NCBI RefSeq assembly: GCF_000001735.4
Contig: NC_003075.7
Span: 4,837,001 to 4,901,000, forward strand
Length of the DNA stretch: 64,000 nucleotides
Origin: Arabidopsis thaliana
Taxonomy: Eukaryota; Streptophyta; Magnoliopsida; Brassicales; Brassicaceae
Direction: 5' to 3'
The notes under the pieces are model-generated. The model was not told the DNA's origin. It searched no databases and saw nothing but the letters and a program-made list of their open reading frames with translations. Positions within the stretch are counted from its first letter, which is position 1; each line of letters starts with the position of its first letter. Positions 22,692 through 34,180 of the stretch are shown here, one piece after another. A program made the position numbers and the translations under genes.

Positions 22692-23396
22692 GTTTAGAGA
22701 TTATTTCTCTAATTGTCGAATACAAGATGTAAGAATTCACCTTAATAGATCTATAAGAAACAAAGAGTAGAAAGTAGGGATTTGGTGTCTTTGGAGCTTT
22801 AGATCCAAGAGACAAATGGTTCTTGTGCTTCTAAGCTTCTCGGTGAAGGCACAAGGGAGATGCATGAAGAGCACAACTCTTTTCGTGTCTAAAACAAGTA
22901 TTAATAGGTCTCGGAAAGTTAGTAGTGGGTTTAGGGTTTTTTGGAAAAACATTACGTAGTTTCATTTAAGTGCAGGATAATGCTTGAGAATTGGTACATG
23001 CTTCATGACTGGTCTCTAGAGTAGGCTTCACACCGATCATGTGGGTTGTGATTGGTCCCAACCGGTAGCTCTTCACCGGTCACAAAGACAGGACTTCACT
23101 CTAATGGGCATTGAAAACAAATGTTGATCATATGAGTTTACTTTATGTGGTTACTAACTCTTCTAGCTTTCCATAGAATCCAAAAACTCTCAATTTGGTG
23201 CACGAGAAGTTCTCCAATGGATGTAAAACCCTCAAAGCTTTGAATTTGTTAGAAAACGCATTTTGCTTGCCTCATAAAACCTTCTTCGCTTCTTAAATAC
23301 TTGATTATCATCTCTTAGACCTTGAAATTAATCCAAATGTTTCATAAAATATAAGAAAAAAATAGCTAATATAGGTAAGAAAATACGATGTTATTC
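22692..23396 (-). mobile_element. LTR fragment of a second Athila-like family, minus strand
   Basis: The right end reads GATGTTATTCAACTCCCCCAGAC, that is, on the minus strand, a polypurine tract GGGGGAGT followed by TGAATAACATCG. The same start, TGATAACATCG, opens the plus-strand LTR at 24595. The stretch 23150-23395 also matches 37430-37825. Internal sequence of the minus-strand element lies right of 23397. Confidence 0.6.
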
Positions 23397-23631
23397 AACT
23401 CCCCCAGACATAGACTTGCTTTTCCTGAAGCAAACAATAGAGTAAATCAAGTGGAAAGGTTTGAAAATCATAGGACCCCTCTTATTATCAGTGACCGTAC
23501 TTTGAACTATAATCTGCAGACCACATAAAGCAAAACTTGCGTTAGAACATCAGCACTATCGCCTACACCTTTCTTGTCCTTGTCCATCCGATTTGAACCT
23601 ACAAAACTTCTAAATTCACGTCAATCATGTA

Positions 23632-24594
23632 ACATCCCACTCCCATCTTCTTGGAGCATTTTGTTTTAACATTATGATTCAGCCCATTTAAGGCCCAAGT
23701 GAATGAAAAACCACAAAGCGACAAGGTCTAGTAGTTGTGACCACATCTATATATGTAAGCATGTCCTTCCTCGTTAAGATTAATAAACCCTAGTTGCATT
23801 TGGTGATGAGAGAAATAAATGAAGAGAATCAATTGTTGTGAGCTTTTCCTCTCGCTGTCATATTGAGAAAAAAGGAGCAGATCGTGAAAGAGAAGAAGAA
23901 AGTAAAGAAGTAGAGAATAAAACAGAGATGAAGGGCGAGATATGGCCAAGAAGAAGTGATCATCATCACCGCAAAGGAAAAGCATTGAGAGGGGGAGATA
24001 TGGTTCATAAAAGTGAGGGGGAGTAATGATGAAGAAGATTAGAGCATATCTAGGCTGGAGAAAAGCAAAACACAAGCAAAGATGGAAGAAGATGAAGGGA
24101 AAATTGTGAAACTTCTTCTCCTCGAACCAGAAAGAATTAGATCATGAGTACAACATCTCTAGAAAGAACACCAACCCAAGAATCCTTAGCAACTAACAGA
24201 TCTTCAATAAGAGTCAAACTTGAGGAGTTATGCGTGTTACTTTCCGGCCAAGTAACTGTTGGAATGATCTGCAAATATATGCTAATTATGAACCAGAAAA
24301 AAGTTCTGAGATGGGATATCAATAGCAATGTTTGGAGGTCGAAATGATATTTGATCTGGCTGTAAATTGGTGGAGTTCTTCATGATACCACATGCTCCAT
24401 ATTCCACAGTGCGAATCAAATTCTACCGGATAGTAATGGAATTATAAATCTGTTTGGGAAGCACTTTAGTTTAAAGTAATTAGTGGCAAGTTTTATTGTT
24501 TGGTTTGGCAAACAAGCTTGGTTTGAGCCCAAACTTTTCAGAAGTCTTTAAGACTTTCATAATTATGTTTTGGTTGATGGAGAGCCATGGTGGA
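23632..24594 (+). mobile_element. retrotransposon debris, including a Tekay-type LTR start
   Basis: TGTAACATCCCACTCCC at 23632 resembles the start of Tekay-type LTRs, and a TATATATGTAAGC block about 115 bases on could be its promoter. No end was found. No gene is seen; 24497-24594 resembles 36340-36450 and is the 3' internal end of the family whose LTR starts at 24595. Confidence 0.4.
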
Positions 24595-26070
24595 TGATAA
24601 CATCGTATTTTCGCCCACTTCTACTATGTTTTTACTAGGTTGTTCATGGAGAAATCAAGAGATATTAGATACTTCAAGGTTTTTTCCAAGTATTTGTATT
24701 TCAAGGAAGAATTAAGAGTTTTCAAGCAAAAATGAGTAAAAGTAAATCAAACCCCATTTCAGGACGGTTTTTGTACCATAGAATTATGTCATCCGTTCAA
24801 GGTCTTCACCTCGATGTGGAATCACCACAATCCATTCAGCCATTCAGAAGTTATGTCGAGAGGGTGAAGACATGACCCAATTGTTAGAAGTTATATGCAC
24901 CCGTTCCGGAGCCTCTAAGTCACACTAGCCACCAAGCATGTGCATGGGCTATTCACCACTCTCACCACTAGTCGCCCACCCTTGTGCCAAGTCTAGAAGC
25001 TTGCCCAACACTTAACCTAATCAACATATATTAACGCTTAACCTATAAATACCAAACCTTTAGAGAAAAACCCTACGTATTTGATGGCCTTTTGGAGTTT
25101 CTTTTAATGGCCTCCTTCACAGCCAGCTCAAAGCATGTAGCCTCCGAGCTCCCTATCCACCTCAAAGCTTATAGAAGTCGTCCCTTGAAGATCTCTCTCT
25201 TGTTCTTCATCGCTTTCTCTTCGCTTCTCTTATACTTTTTCTTATACTACTTTTGGGTAGATGAGTTATCTTCTGTGACATCTTGGAGAAGTTTCCTTTG
25301 AACCCCCTTTTGTTATTGATTCGTTTATGATCTTATTCTTTATGATATATATTATTTGCATCATTAGCGAATAGTTTTCTTTGTTGGGTTTTATGGGATG
25401 ATTCAAAGGGGTTTCATGGTTCAAAACTTATTAGGTTGTTAGATCCGATTTTCATTCATACTTAGATTCTTTTGGGACATCTTTTACTTTATTGCATTTG
25501 TTTTGATTAATCACCAAACGCTAACCCAAGAGGGAAGGATCTCTAACCAGATAAACCAAACTTCAGACATCGTATTACCAATCATTCGTGTTGTTGCATA
25601 CGTAAGTTGAAAAAAGGACTTAGAATACTTAGCGAACGCGATCCTAATGTGTTAATCTATACGTTGTTGCATACGTAAGTTGTGTAACATAATATAGGGC
25701 GATTTGCTAATTAAGTATATTCTAGGGTTAGTCGTTTATTCGTGTTTCGTAGTTGTGAACTAGAGCAAAAATATTAAAAACTTAAGAGAGACTAGCCCTA
25801 TTATTCGAGAATCATGATACCTTGAGAAACCCTTGAACACCCAACACCATAAATTTATAGCTTACAACTGATATATATTTTCTTGCATTAACTTATTTTA
25901 TTGCTTAGTTATGAGGAAACCCAAATCCAAAACCCCTAAGTGTAGTTTTTTCTTAGCCATATTTTATTTCATAATTAAATATTTATAGATATCACTCTTT
26001 GTCGGATCGATCCTTAAACATAACTAATGATTATTGTGCCCTTGTAGCTAAGGTGTGGTCCCTAAGATAA
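24595..26070 (+). mobile_element. LTR copy 1 of the second Athila-like family
   Basis: Starts TGATAACATCGTATTTTCGCC and shares many blocks, in order, with 27035-28200, for example TCCCTTGAAGATCTCTCTC, GATTCAAAGGGGTTTCATGG, GGGATCGATCCT-like and GATTATTGTGC near the end. The TATA-like CCTATAAATACCAAA at about 25042 fits an LTR promoter. The right end is approximate. Confidence 0.6.
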
Positions 26071-26464
26071 AACCTTGAGGTAAATCTTATAATAATTTGG
26101 ATAATATATCGTGGGATCCTACTGAAAGGAAAGAATATTGGATTATCATCCAAATGAAAGGGACAAAATAGATGCAAGTACTTAACTAGAGGTCCATGTC
26201 AACCTATGATCATATTTTTCTTTAGAAAACAATAGGAACTTCATTGATGATATTTAATTCAGCTTGGTTTGGTAAATACTCTAGTTCGCTAGAGTATAGC
26301 ACATTGACAAATAAAGTATAGTACATTGGCAATTGTTTTTTTGATTAGTTGATAAGAGTGGAGCAGTTAAAGAAAATTTGGTTGAGTTATTCATGTCAAA
26401 GAAATATCTTCTTTATCTCTGAACTCTGCAATTGATAGGCTGTTTGCTAAACATTGGTTAAGTT

Positions 26465-27030
26465 TGACAGTTGAGAGGACAAGGTTATGATAGAGCAAGT
26501 AACATGAAAACTGAGTTCAATGGGCTTAGATCATTGGATGCTAGGGAAAATACTTCTCCATATTACCTCCATTGTTTTGCTCATCAACTTCAGTTGGTCG
26601 TCGTCGTTGTAGTTGCAAAAAAGCACTTTGATGTTGGTGGTTTTTTTGACATGATTTCTAAGCTGTTGGATATGGTAGGAGCTTCTTGAAAGTTATCAAA
26701 AAGGAGTAGTACAAAATTATTAATGGTGACATTAGCACTGGAAGCAAGAGCTTTCTCTTCAAAGGCCTAAGTATACCCGTTGGAATTCTCATCATAAAAC
26801 TTTATTGCGTATGGTTGATTTGTTTTCTTATATCATTGAAGTTATAGATTATATCCAAGATGAAGGAGTTGATGACTCAAAAATACGTCAAGCGTTTGGT
26901 CTTCTCAAGTACTTTCATATCTTTGATTGTGTATTCTATATACAATTAACGTTAGTCATGTTGGGTCTGACAAAGAATTTATCGATGGCTTTGCAAAGGA
27001 AGGATCAAGATATTTTGAATGTTATGTGGA
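26465..27030 (+). pseudogene. hAT-type transposase / TTF-type zinc-finger (DUF4371) remnant
   Basis: Reads RGQGYDRASNMKTEFNGLRSL, then SPYYLHCFAHQLQL, a hallmark of the DUF4371 hAT-like transposase core, followed by KKHFDVGGFFDMISKLLDMVGAS and a stop. The next frame (26805-27030) has FSYIIEVIDYIQDEG and LSMALQRKDQDILNVM, matching the following part of the family. Several stops and frame changes and loss of both ends make it inactive. A short GTCGTCGTCGTT run has expanded a valine stretch. It ends abruptly where LTR copy 2 begins. Confidence 0.85.
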
Positions 27031-27034
27031 GCCC

Positions 27035-28200
27035 GCATCCGGGCTGCATCCCACTCGTCCCACCGGTCACTAAGCTACGTCAAAAAGCCCATAAGTTAGG
27101 CCCATCACTTACCTAATTAACGAAAAGACGATTCTACACCTTAACCTAATTGAAGCCTATAAATACAAAGCTTAGGAGAAACCCGATGGCGTCACGATTT
27201 AGAGAGCCTCTTTCACAGCCACCATCGACCAGACTCTAAGCTCCATTGAAGATCCACCTCTTCGATCATAAGCCTCCAAGTCGACGTCCCTTGAAGATCT
27301 CTCTCCTATTCTTAATTGCTTTCTCTATTCTCTTCTTCTACTATTTCTTATACAACTTTTGAGGAGAAAACTTATCTTTTGTGACATCTAGAGAGGTTTC
27401 TTTTGAACCCCCTTTGTTTATATCTTTGTTTATGTCTTTCAGATGCTTTTCTACTTCATCTCTATGTCATTTCTTTGCATCATGAGGTGTTTATGGGGTG
27501 ATTCAAAGGGGATTCATGGTTTGATTCACACTAGTTGTGAGATATACTTTTCATTCATATTAGCTTCTTTTGGGACATCTTATTCTAATGCATGTGTTTG
27601 AATTGATCACCAAATACAGATCGAAGGAATTAGGACCCCTATTGGGTAACCCTAATATCAGAAATAGTGTTACCAATCCTTCGTGGTGTTGTTTGCGATG
27701 GTTGAGTAACAAGACTTATAGTAGTACTAAATGAATCAATGCTTAATGCGTTGAAGTATGCAGCATTGACTTCAAAGGTTGAGTAACGGAGTATGGGGAG
27801 ATCTAACAGTTAGACGTATAGCCTAGGCTAACTCGTTCATTTGCCTTTCGTCGTTATGAACTAGAACAAAAATAGAATAAAAACCTAATTGATATATCAC
27901 CTATTTTCAGAGAACCATGATATCCGGAGAAACCCTAGAGCGACCAACACCTTAATCTTATTGCTTAACAACCGATTTTTGCATTGCTTTCATTCATTCA
28001 CTTTGCTTTCATTCATTGCTTTTATTACTTGCTTTCTTATTTCATTGCATTAGTCATTAGGAAACCCAAACCCAAAACCCCAAGTTAAGTTTTGTCTTAG
28101 CCTGATCTTCTTCTCTAAATTCAATACCTTATAGCTACACTCTTTATGGGATCGATCCTAAAATACTAGTACTGATTATTGTGCACTTATAGTTTAATAG
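27035..28200 (+). mobile_element. LTR copy 2 of the second Athila-like family, 5' truncated
   Basis: Colinear with 25000-26070, including the promoter-like AGCCTATAAATACAAAGC at 27147-27164. It is followed by a gag start, so it acts as the 5' LTR of the split gag below. Its own 5' end is missing at the hAT junction. Confidence 0.6.
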
Positions 28201-28244
28201 GTGGTCTTTCTTGTAATGTGTGAATAAAATATACATCAATGATC

Positions 28245-28631
28245 CGCGACCTCAAGTTCCAACTCTATACGAGCATTGACAGTCTTTACACGATGAAGAT
28301 GGCAACCCCATCTATGAATTTCTTGAAGAACAACTGAACCCTCTAGACGGACGAGACCAAGATTAACGAGCTCCATGTGAAGTTAATCCTTTAGGTGTGG
28401 GAGACAACATAGACGTGCCTCCTCTATAGCATCCTCATTTCATCAATTCCAAACACCTTGCTAATGTTGCCGTAAGACATGCCACTTATGTACCCACCTT
28501 TGAGACGAGCCGCTCCAAATCGTACGATAGCCAAATTTTGATGCACCAAAACAATACCTGCAAGATCGACCTGTTGTATGAGTCACTAATCCTCCAGGAC
28601 GTGACTACAAGATAATACCTCAAATCATTGG
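28245..28631 (+). pseudogene. Athila-like gag, 5' part, split by a nested element
   Basis: Reads NDPRPQVPTLYEH, then SLHDEDGNPIYEFLEEQLNPL (like the MRDEDG block of the other gags) and, at the end, RDYKIIPQIIG. The frame is crossed by stops. At 28631 it is cut by the Tekay-like element; the next residues LVKQNN are found at 35790, directly after that element, so the two halves form one gag. Confidence 0.7.
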
Positions 28632-29355
28632 TGTAATACCCCGTCCCAAGACCTAAGAACTGGACGGGAAGGACGCAAGCTGGACCGTTCAACCAAAGGA
28701 GAAATTAGATTGTAGGAGAGGAGGATTGATCAAAAATCAAAGTTCGAATGATATGTATAGATCAGTAGAAGAGATCTACAAGAAAAATCATGAGAGATTA
28801 TTACTCTAGAAAATAATCAAAAGGTGAAAGAAGGATCAAAGTTGTCAATCAACCGTATCGTTAAGAATTTCGTCGTGGGAACGAAAAAATTCTAATGAAA
28901 GCCGTAAGTCAGCATAGAGACTTTAAGAAATACCAAATTCCAAGGTAAACGATCTAAGTATTTTCCGAAAGTATCGGCTAGAGCCAGTAGTTGCTAGCAA
29001 GAATTTCGAAAATTTAGAAAATTGTCTAACAACAAAGAAACGGATGGGAAAGAAGAAAATGAATTTTTTGGTAGAATAAGACACATATGAGATGGTCAAG
29101 AAGAATCAGAAAGGTTTAGGGTCAAGATATTTTCGGCGAATATCAGATTTTCTAAGAAATGTCCTAATGGCCTTTAAGGAGCAGAAATTAGAATTTTGTG
29201 CTAACGTCAAGCATAAAATTAATTATAGGCATTCCAATAAGACTAATGAGGCAATAGGAAGGGTTTAAATTAAATTAGAAGACATGAGTAATTTTCAGTA
29301 CGGAATTAAGTCATCGGAAAATATTCTACCCGATCGCCAAGAAGTAAAGTGGTCC

Positions 29356-31670
29356 CACTACAAGAAAGTAACGTATTGATAGCAGTATAATATAACGTTT
29401 TATACCTTTTTGCTATAGTTGGCATATCCTTCAATTTTGGATAGTGTTTGCACTTTACAAACGCTATGTCTGGTTGGTAAGATCTAAATTTTTGGAACTC
29501 TTTTTAGGAATGTAGAATACATAGCACTCGTTCGTTTTAAAACGTTGTGTATTGTTGCGACGAATAAAATAAATTTTTTTGCTCCCGAAATACTTAACGA
29601 AAAAAAGAAGCGCCTAACAAAATTTTCATTCTCCCTCTCCATTGTTTTACTTCTCAAGCTTTTTTCCTCACTACCTTTGTCAATCTCCGAAATCCCTTGC
29701 TCCCTCTTCACCAATTCCTCAAATTTAGACCAAGCTTCTCTTCGAAAAAATCCTTAACCTAACCATGAGTCATCTTCCTCTTCTCCATTTTACTCTCGTT
29801 GCAAACCCTAGCCGCCGTCAAAGCAAGCGAGACATGTACCCACTCGATACTCATGGTCCAGACAAAGATCCGTCTTAGTTTGAAAGATGCCAGCGCCCTC
29901 ATGTTCCTCTGATTCTTCCTCATCTTACTCCTATTCCTTCAGATCTATAATCAATCAATGTATTTTCTTATTTTATTCAATCGATTTATCATCTCTTTTG
30001 TTGGTAAATTGATGTCTGTGTTACAGATCAAATGTTGTGAACTAATTAGCCTAATGATTCGATTGATTTTGGTGAACCCGAGGATCGTACAAGTATGTAG
30101 CTATGGAGGAAGATGGAGTCTAATGTCATGAGATTCCTGTAGACAATAACCTTCGATTGGCCGTCCTAAACGTCTCGACAACCTCTTGTATGCTTGCTAA
30201 CTCATTTCACTTTCCAATTTAGATTTGCTTCAATAGCTCATAAGATTTCAAGTTTGGGTCCGATAAGATTTGGTCTATGTTTAATTCTTATGATATTGTT
30301 GGAGAAATGGAGATACTGAGGTTTGATTTCGCTGCGCTCGTTAGATTTACCAACTAACGGCTCCGCTTCTCCTCTACCCTCCACGCTTACACATTCCTCT
30401 TCTTCTTTACAGGTTTTGTTGAGTCCATGTTAGTCAAATTTACTAGTTTTGGTTTCTCGAGTCTGAGGGTTTTGTTTCTTTGAAACCAATTTGATGTTTC
30501 TCCTGAGAAATTCCAAGCTAGATTCATTCTTAATTGCTCTTAAATGAGAATGTTAGTCTGCTTTGTTCAATTTTGTGCTTAGATAAAGTGTTTCACGTGA
30601 CTCTACCTCACTATTTGAATTAGTCTAAGTGGAAACATTGATAGCCATACTTGTTTGTATTTGTTTTCTCTCCGTATGTTTTCTTGCTTCTTAAATCTCA
30701 TTCTTGATTCATCTACAGAGGTTAAGGCTTTACTCTGCACCTATCAAGAAAATCGTGTATAAAATTAAGGAACTTGGCAAGAGGATCAACGATTTATGTG
30801 GTATGTGCACATTCTTTACTCATGAAGTGTTTGGTTTATTTTGGTTAGTGAATTTTGTTTATTGGTTGTAAAATACGGTTGTTGGGATGCTTATACTTGC
30901 AAGTATCAAGGAGTTTGATAAAAAAACTTGCTTATATGATAGAAAAGTCGTCTCTTTTTGTTTACTTTAAATGTGTTGTTCCATGATTACTTCTTAAAAT
31001 CTTAAGTTGATTAGTTTTGAATTTTGTTAGTGTTGTGATGTTGTTGTATTTTGACGTACGTCCCATTTTTTTATAAAGTTAAGATTAGTCTATTGTAACT
31101 TAATGTCTTCTGTTAGGTGTTATGCTCGTCTTCATGGAAGGGCTGTGAACTGTTAATTGTGAACTGCAAAGAAGAAGAAGAAGAAGTGTGGTCATCGCAA
31201 CCATGATTTTTTAGAAGCCAAAGAAGATTCCAATCATGTTTGCTTTGTATTTTGTTTTCCTCTTGAGAGATAGTTTATTCCTTGTTTCATTGAATTTTTA
31301 TGTAAAACATTTATATCAATAAAAAGATTTCGATTTCTATCTATTATGAATTGATTATTGGAATTATTAAAATTTAAAATCTAAATTCAAATCGATTTGA
31401 ATAATATCATTAATAACAAAGAAGAAGTGCTATTGTAAAATATAATATTCCAGCAAAGAATGTGCTATAATAACTAACAGTATTATAGCACAAAGAAAAT
31501 CCACTATATTATGTCTTCGACCTATTATGACGGGAGAAGATAGAGCGCTTGTTAAAATGCTAAAATATAATTACATAGGGTTATTCGGAAGATAGAACGC
31601 TTGTTAAAATGCTAAAATATAATTACATAGGGTTATTCGGACGCTACAGAAGTCCAATATTTTTGTAGTG
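29356..31670. mobile_element. non-autonomous CACTA element
   Basis: Begins CACTACAAGAAAG at 29356 and ends ATTTTTGTAGTG at 31670. Subterminal copies of GCTATA / TATAGC motifs occur near both ends (29370-29420, 31420-31510). No transposase is present. The flanking triplets TCC and TCT do not match fully, but host sequence beside the right end has been deleted, judged against the sister LTR. The interior is not clearly coding; a short reading frame at 29806-29910 (LAAVKASETCTHSILMVQTK) and another at 30718-30800 might be captured gene pieces. Confidence 0.75.
31534..31641. repeat. 52-base tandem duplication near the CACTA 3' end
   Basis: Two adjacent copies of a 52-base unit beginning GAAGATAGAGCGC / AAGATAGAACGC and ending GGGTTATTCGG, differing at one or two bases. 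Confidence 0.9.
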
Positions 31671-31972
31671 TCTGCATCATAAAAATTAAAGACCTTTAAG
31701 TGAAGAGTATAGTATCGTACATTGGTATCGTAAGTTCGTTGCGTTTACTCTATATTGATTATTTGTCATTTATCTAACCTTCATTTTTCTATTTCCCTTT
31801 TTTTTATTATTGTGTGAATTGATTGCTTCCTTTTAGTTTCGGGAATGGGTTGGGGTAAATTATAGGTTTGGTAGTCAGGCTTACTGAGTAATCTTAGATT
31901 ATTCATGACACTACTTTTTTATTTTTCATATAACCCTAGTAAGTAATCCTTAGCCGGTGCGGTGATATAACC

Positions 31973-33037
31973 CTGTTTTTACCATTTTTAACTGTGTTTT
32001 CGATATAGGATTTTGAGTCTTTTTGTTATTTTTAGAGTCTTTTTAGTTAAGAGTGTCGATCGACACACTCTTGGTGTCGATCGACACCGGTTTCGGCCCA
32101 GAGAAGTCCATGACGATTTCAAGTTTAAAGAAGTGAAAATTTTGCCAGAAGACTTCTCTATTTTTATTATTAGTCCATGAACGTTTTTAGGTAATATATA
32201 TAGTTTTAAAGGTCATTGTTTAGACCTAAGACGTTCTTCTCATCCAAGTTTTCTTTTAGAGACATAAGCTATTCATCCATGTTTTACAGAGATTCATTCA
32301 GATTTCAATAACAGTGAAGAGCTCTTTTCTAACTCTTTTCTTTATTGATGTGTTTATGTTTTCTTACTCAAATATGTTGTTTGTTTCAATCTCCATGTCT
32401 GAGTAGTTTGCTTGTTAGGGTTAGGGTTTCTCACTAGGGATTCATATGGTTTAGTAGATCGCCCCTTTCGTAGGTTATCTGTAGAATTCTTCAACAGATG
32501 CTAGTTCTAGAGTATGTAACTAGAACTTGAATCCAAATAATAGATATACCCACTATAGGTATCTGTTATCAGATCTATTATTTGATGAGTCTGGTCTTTA
32601 GGTGTATAAGAATCAGCCTATTTACTAAGGTGAACTTATTGAACTCGATTATAATGCATGTTTAAGTAAAGGATTTCATGGCTTCTTTGATAATCTTAGC
32701 TCTAGGCATAGTGAGTTTTGTGGAACACCACCGGTTATTCTAATATTAGAGTTTGAGTTTAAGAATGGTTCGATAACAACCTAGCTATCATTAGATCTAC
32801 TAACCAATAGTTTCCGGAGAATACCCTAAACCTGACTGTTTATTATCTTGTTTTACAACCAATCAATCTGTTGTTTACTTACTTTGTTTTATTTTATTTT
32901 CTCATAATCTCTTCTAGCTTAATCTCAACACTTAATTCACTGTGTGAACAAAAGAACTTTGTGGAAATCGATCCTTAAATACTACAATTGATCTCTTATT
33001 TGAGAGAGTAGTTCTTAGTGTAATTTGAACCATATCA
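31973..33037 (+). mobile_element. Athila-like solo LTR nested in the Tekay LTR
   Basis: 1065 bases, TGATATAACCC...CATATCA, related to the LTRs at 15741 and 21540 along its length. Perfect target duplication TGCGG at 31968-31972 and 33038-33042. Contains two perfect GTGTCGATCGACAC palindromes at 32053-32066 and 32074-32087. The host LTR sequence resumes after 33042 (compare 35400 on). Confidence 0.93.
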
Positions 33038-33639
33038 TGCGGTAATCCTAAGGCGGCCAAAACTAGATGATTTACATGTTTTGCTCAAACTCAATAATTT
33101 TTATTATATATAGTTTTCTAAATGGGCCCGAGAACTATACATATTTTGGTAACAATTTAAGCATGATACTATATTAAGTACAAGTGGTTTTCTAAACACC
33201 TGAAGGCGACCGAATGATATTTAAGTCAAGTTCGGGCTGACACAACTTATAAACGTGGTATGGGTTGAAAAGCCTAACACCATTTTTGGGAGGTAAAGAT
33301 ACCCGGAGTCAATCAATTTTAGAGAACAGATTCATTCAGGGAACTTCTATTGTTTTATTACAGGCGTCATACATGATGCTCCTATTCTTTCTTATTTTTA
33401 GGATGGTTCAGGGTGTTACAAAAATGGTGTCAAAGAATGGTTTATTTATGCTCACGGACCTTTGTTTCCAATGTTTTATTGAATCAAAATGTGTTACAAA
33501 ACCTGACTAAAAAAAATCAGGTTGTTGATATGATCACTTTGCTTTTATTTTGTCGTTAGATAAAATTTAGAACTCACCCTTTTGTTTGTTACATGTGTTG
33601 TAGATATTGAGACGTGGTCGTATGAGGATGAGGGGTAGG

Positions 33640-34180
33640 CGTGGGCATTCGGGTTCCCGTTCGGGTTTGGTTCTTTTTTTCGGGTATCGGGTCTATTCGG
33701 GTAGGAGGTTGAGAACCATTCAGGTCTAAAAATTCTGTTTGGTTTCGGTTCGGGTTCGGGTCGATTCGGTTATTTTAGTAAAAATGTAAAAATAACCAAA
33801 AATACCCAAAATATTTTCGGGTTCGGGTTAGGTTCGGGTTTTTTACATATATACCCAAATCTACCCAAAATACTCGATTACCCGTAAATATATTGGTTAC
33901 TTTTTATCCAAATATAACCAAATGTAACCAAAATACTTAAATTACCTAAAAGAAAACTATAACATTTGTTACTTTTATCCCAAATATATCCAAATGTATA
34001 TGAATTACTAAAAAAATCTAGTATATTCGGATTTATAATTTTAATTTTAGGTGTTTAAGGTATTACAAATATATATATAACTAATATTTTTAGGTTACAT
34101 TTGTATTTGGGTACCCACGGGTATTACATTCGGTTCAGGTTCGGTTCAGGTTTTTTCGGGTAGTGAGGTCGAGGACCCAT
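33640..34180 (+). repeat. CGGGTT-rich repeat block
   Basis: Starts GTGGGCATTCGGGTTCCCG and is packed with CGGGTT, GGTTCGGG and their complements (ACCCAAA, ACCCG). It resembles the termini of some plant hAT-like non-autonomous elements, but no matching opposite terminus was found. It replaces the first part of the Tekay 3' LTR. Confidence 0.6.

Noticed and set aside
23838..24026. Possible small basic protein (EREREEESKEVENK-type)
   Set aside because: Low-complexity, no recognised domain, and inside retrotransposon LTR debris.
29545..29757. Short ORFs on both strands near 29484-29757
   Set aside because: They overlap the CACTA subterminal region and have no domain or codon signal.
33265..33510. 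Plus-strand ORF ending in TKPD
   Set aside because: It runs across the end of the Tekay LTR and its primer site, so it is not a gene.
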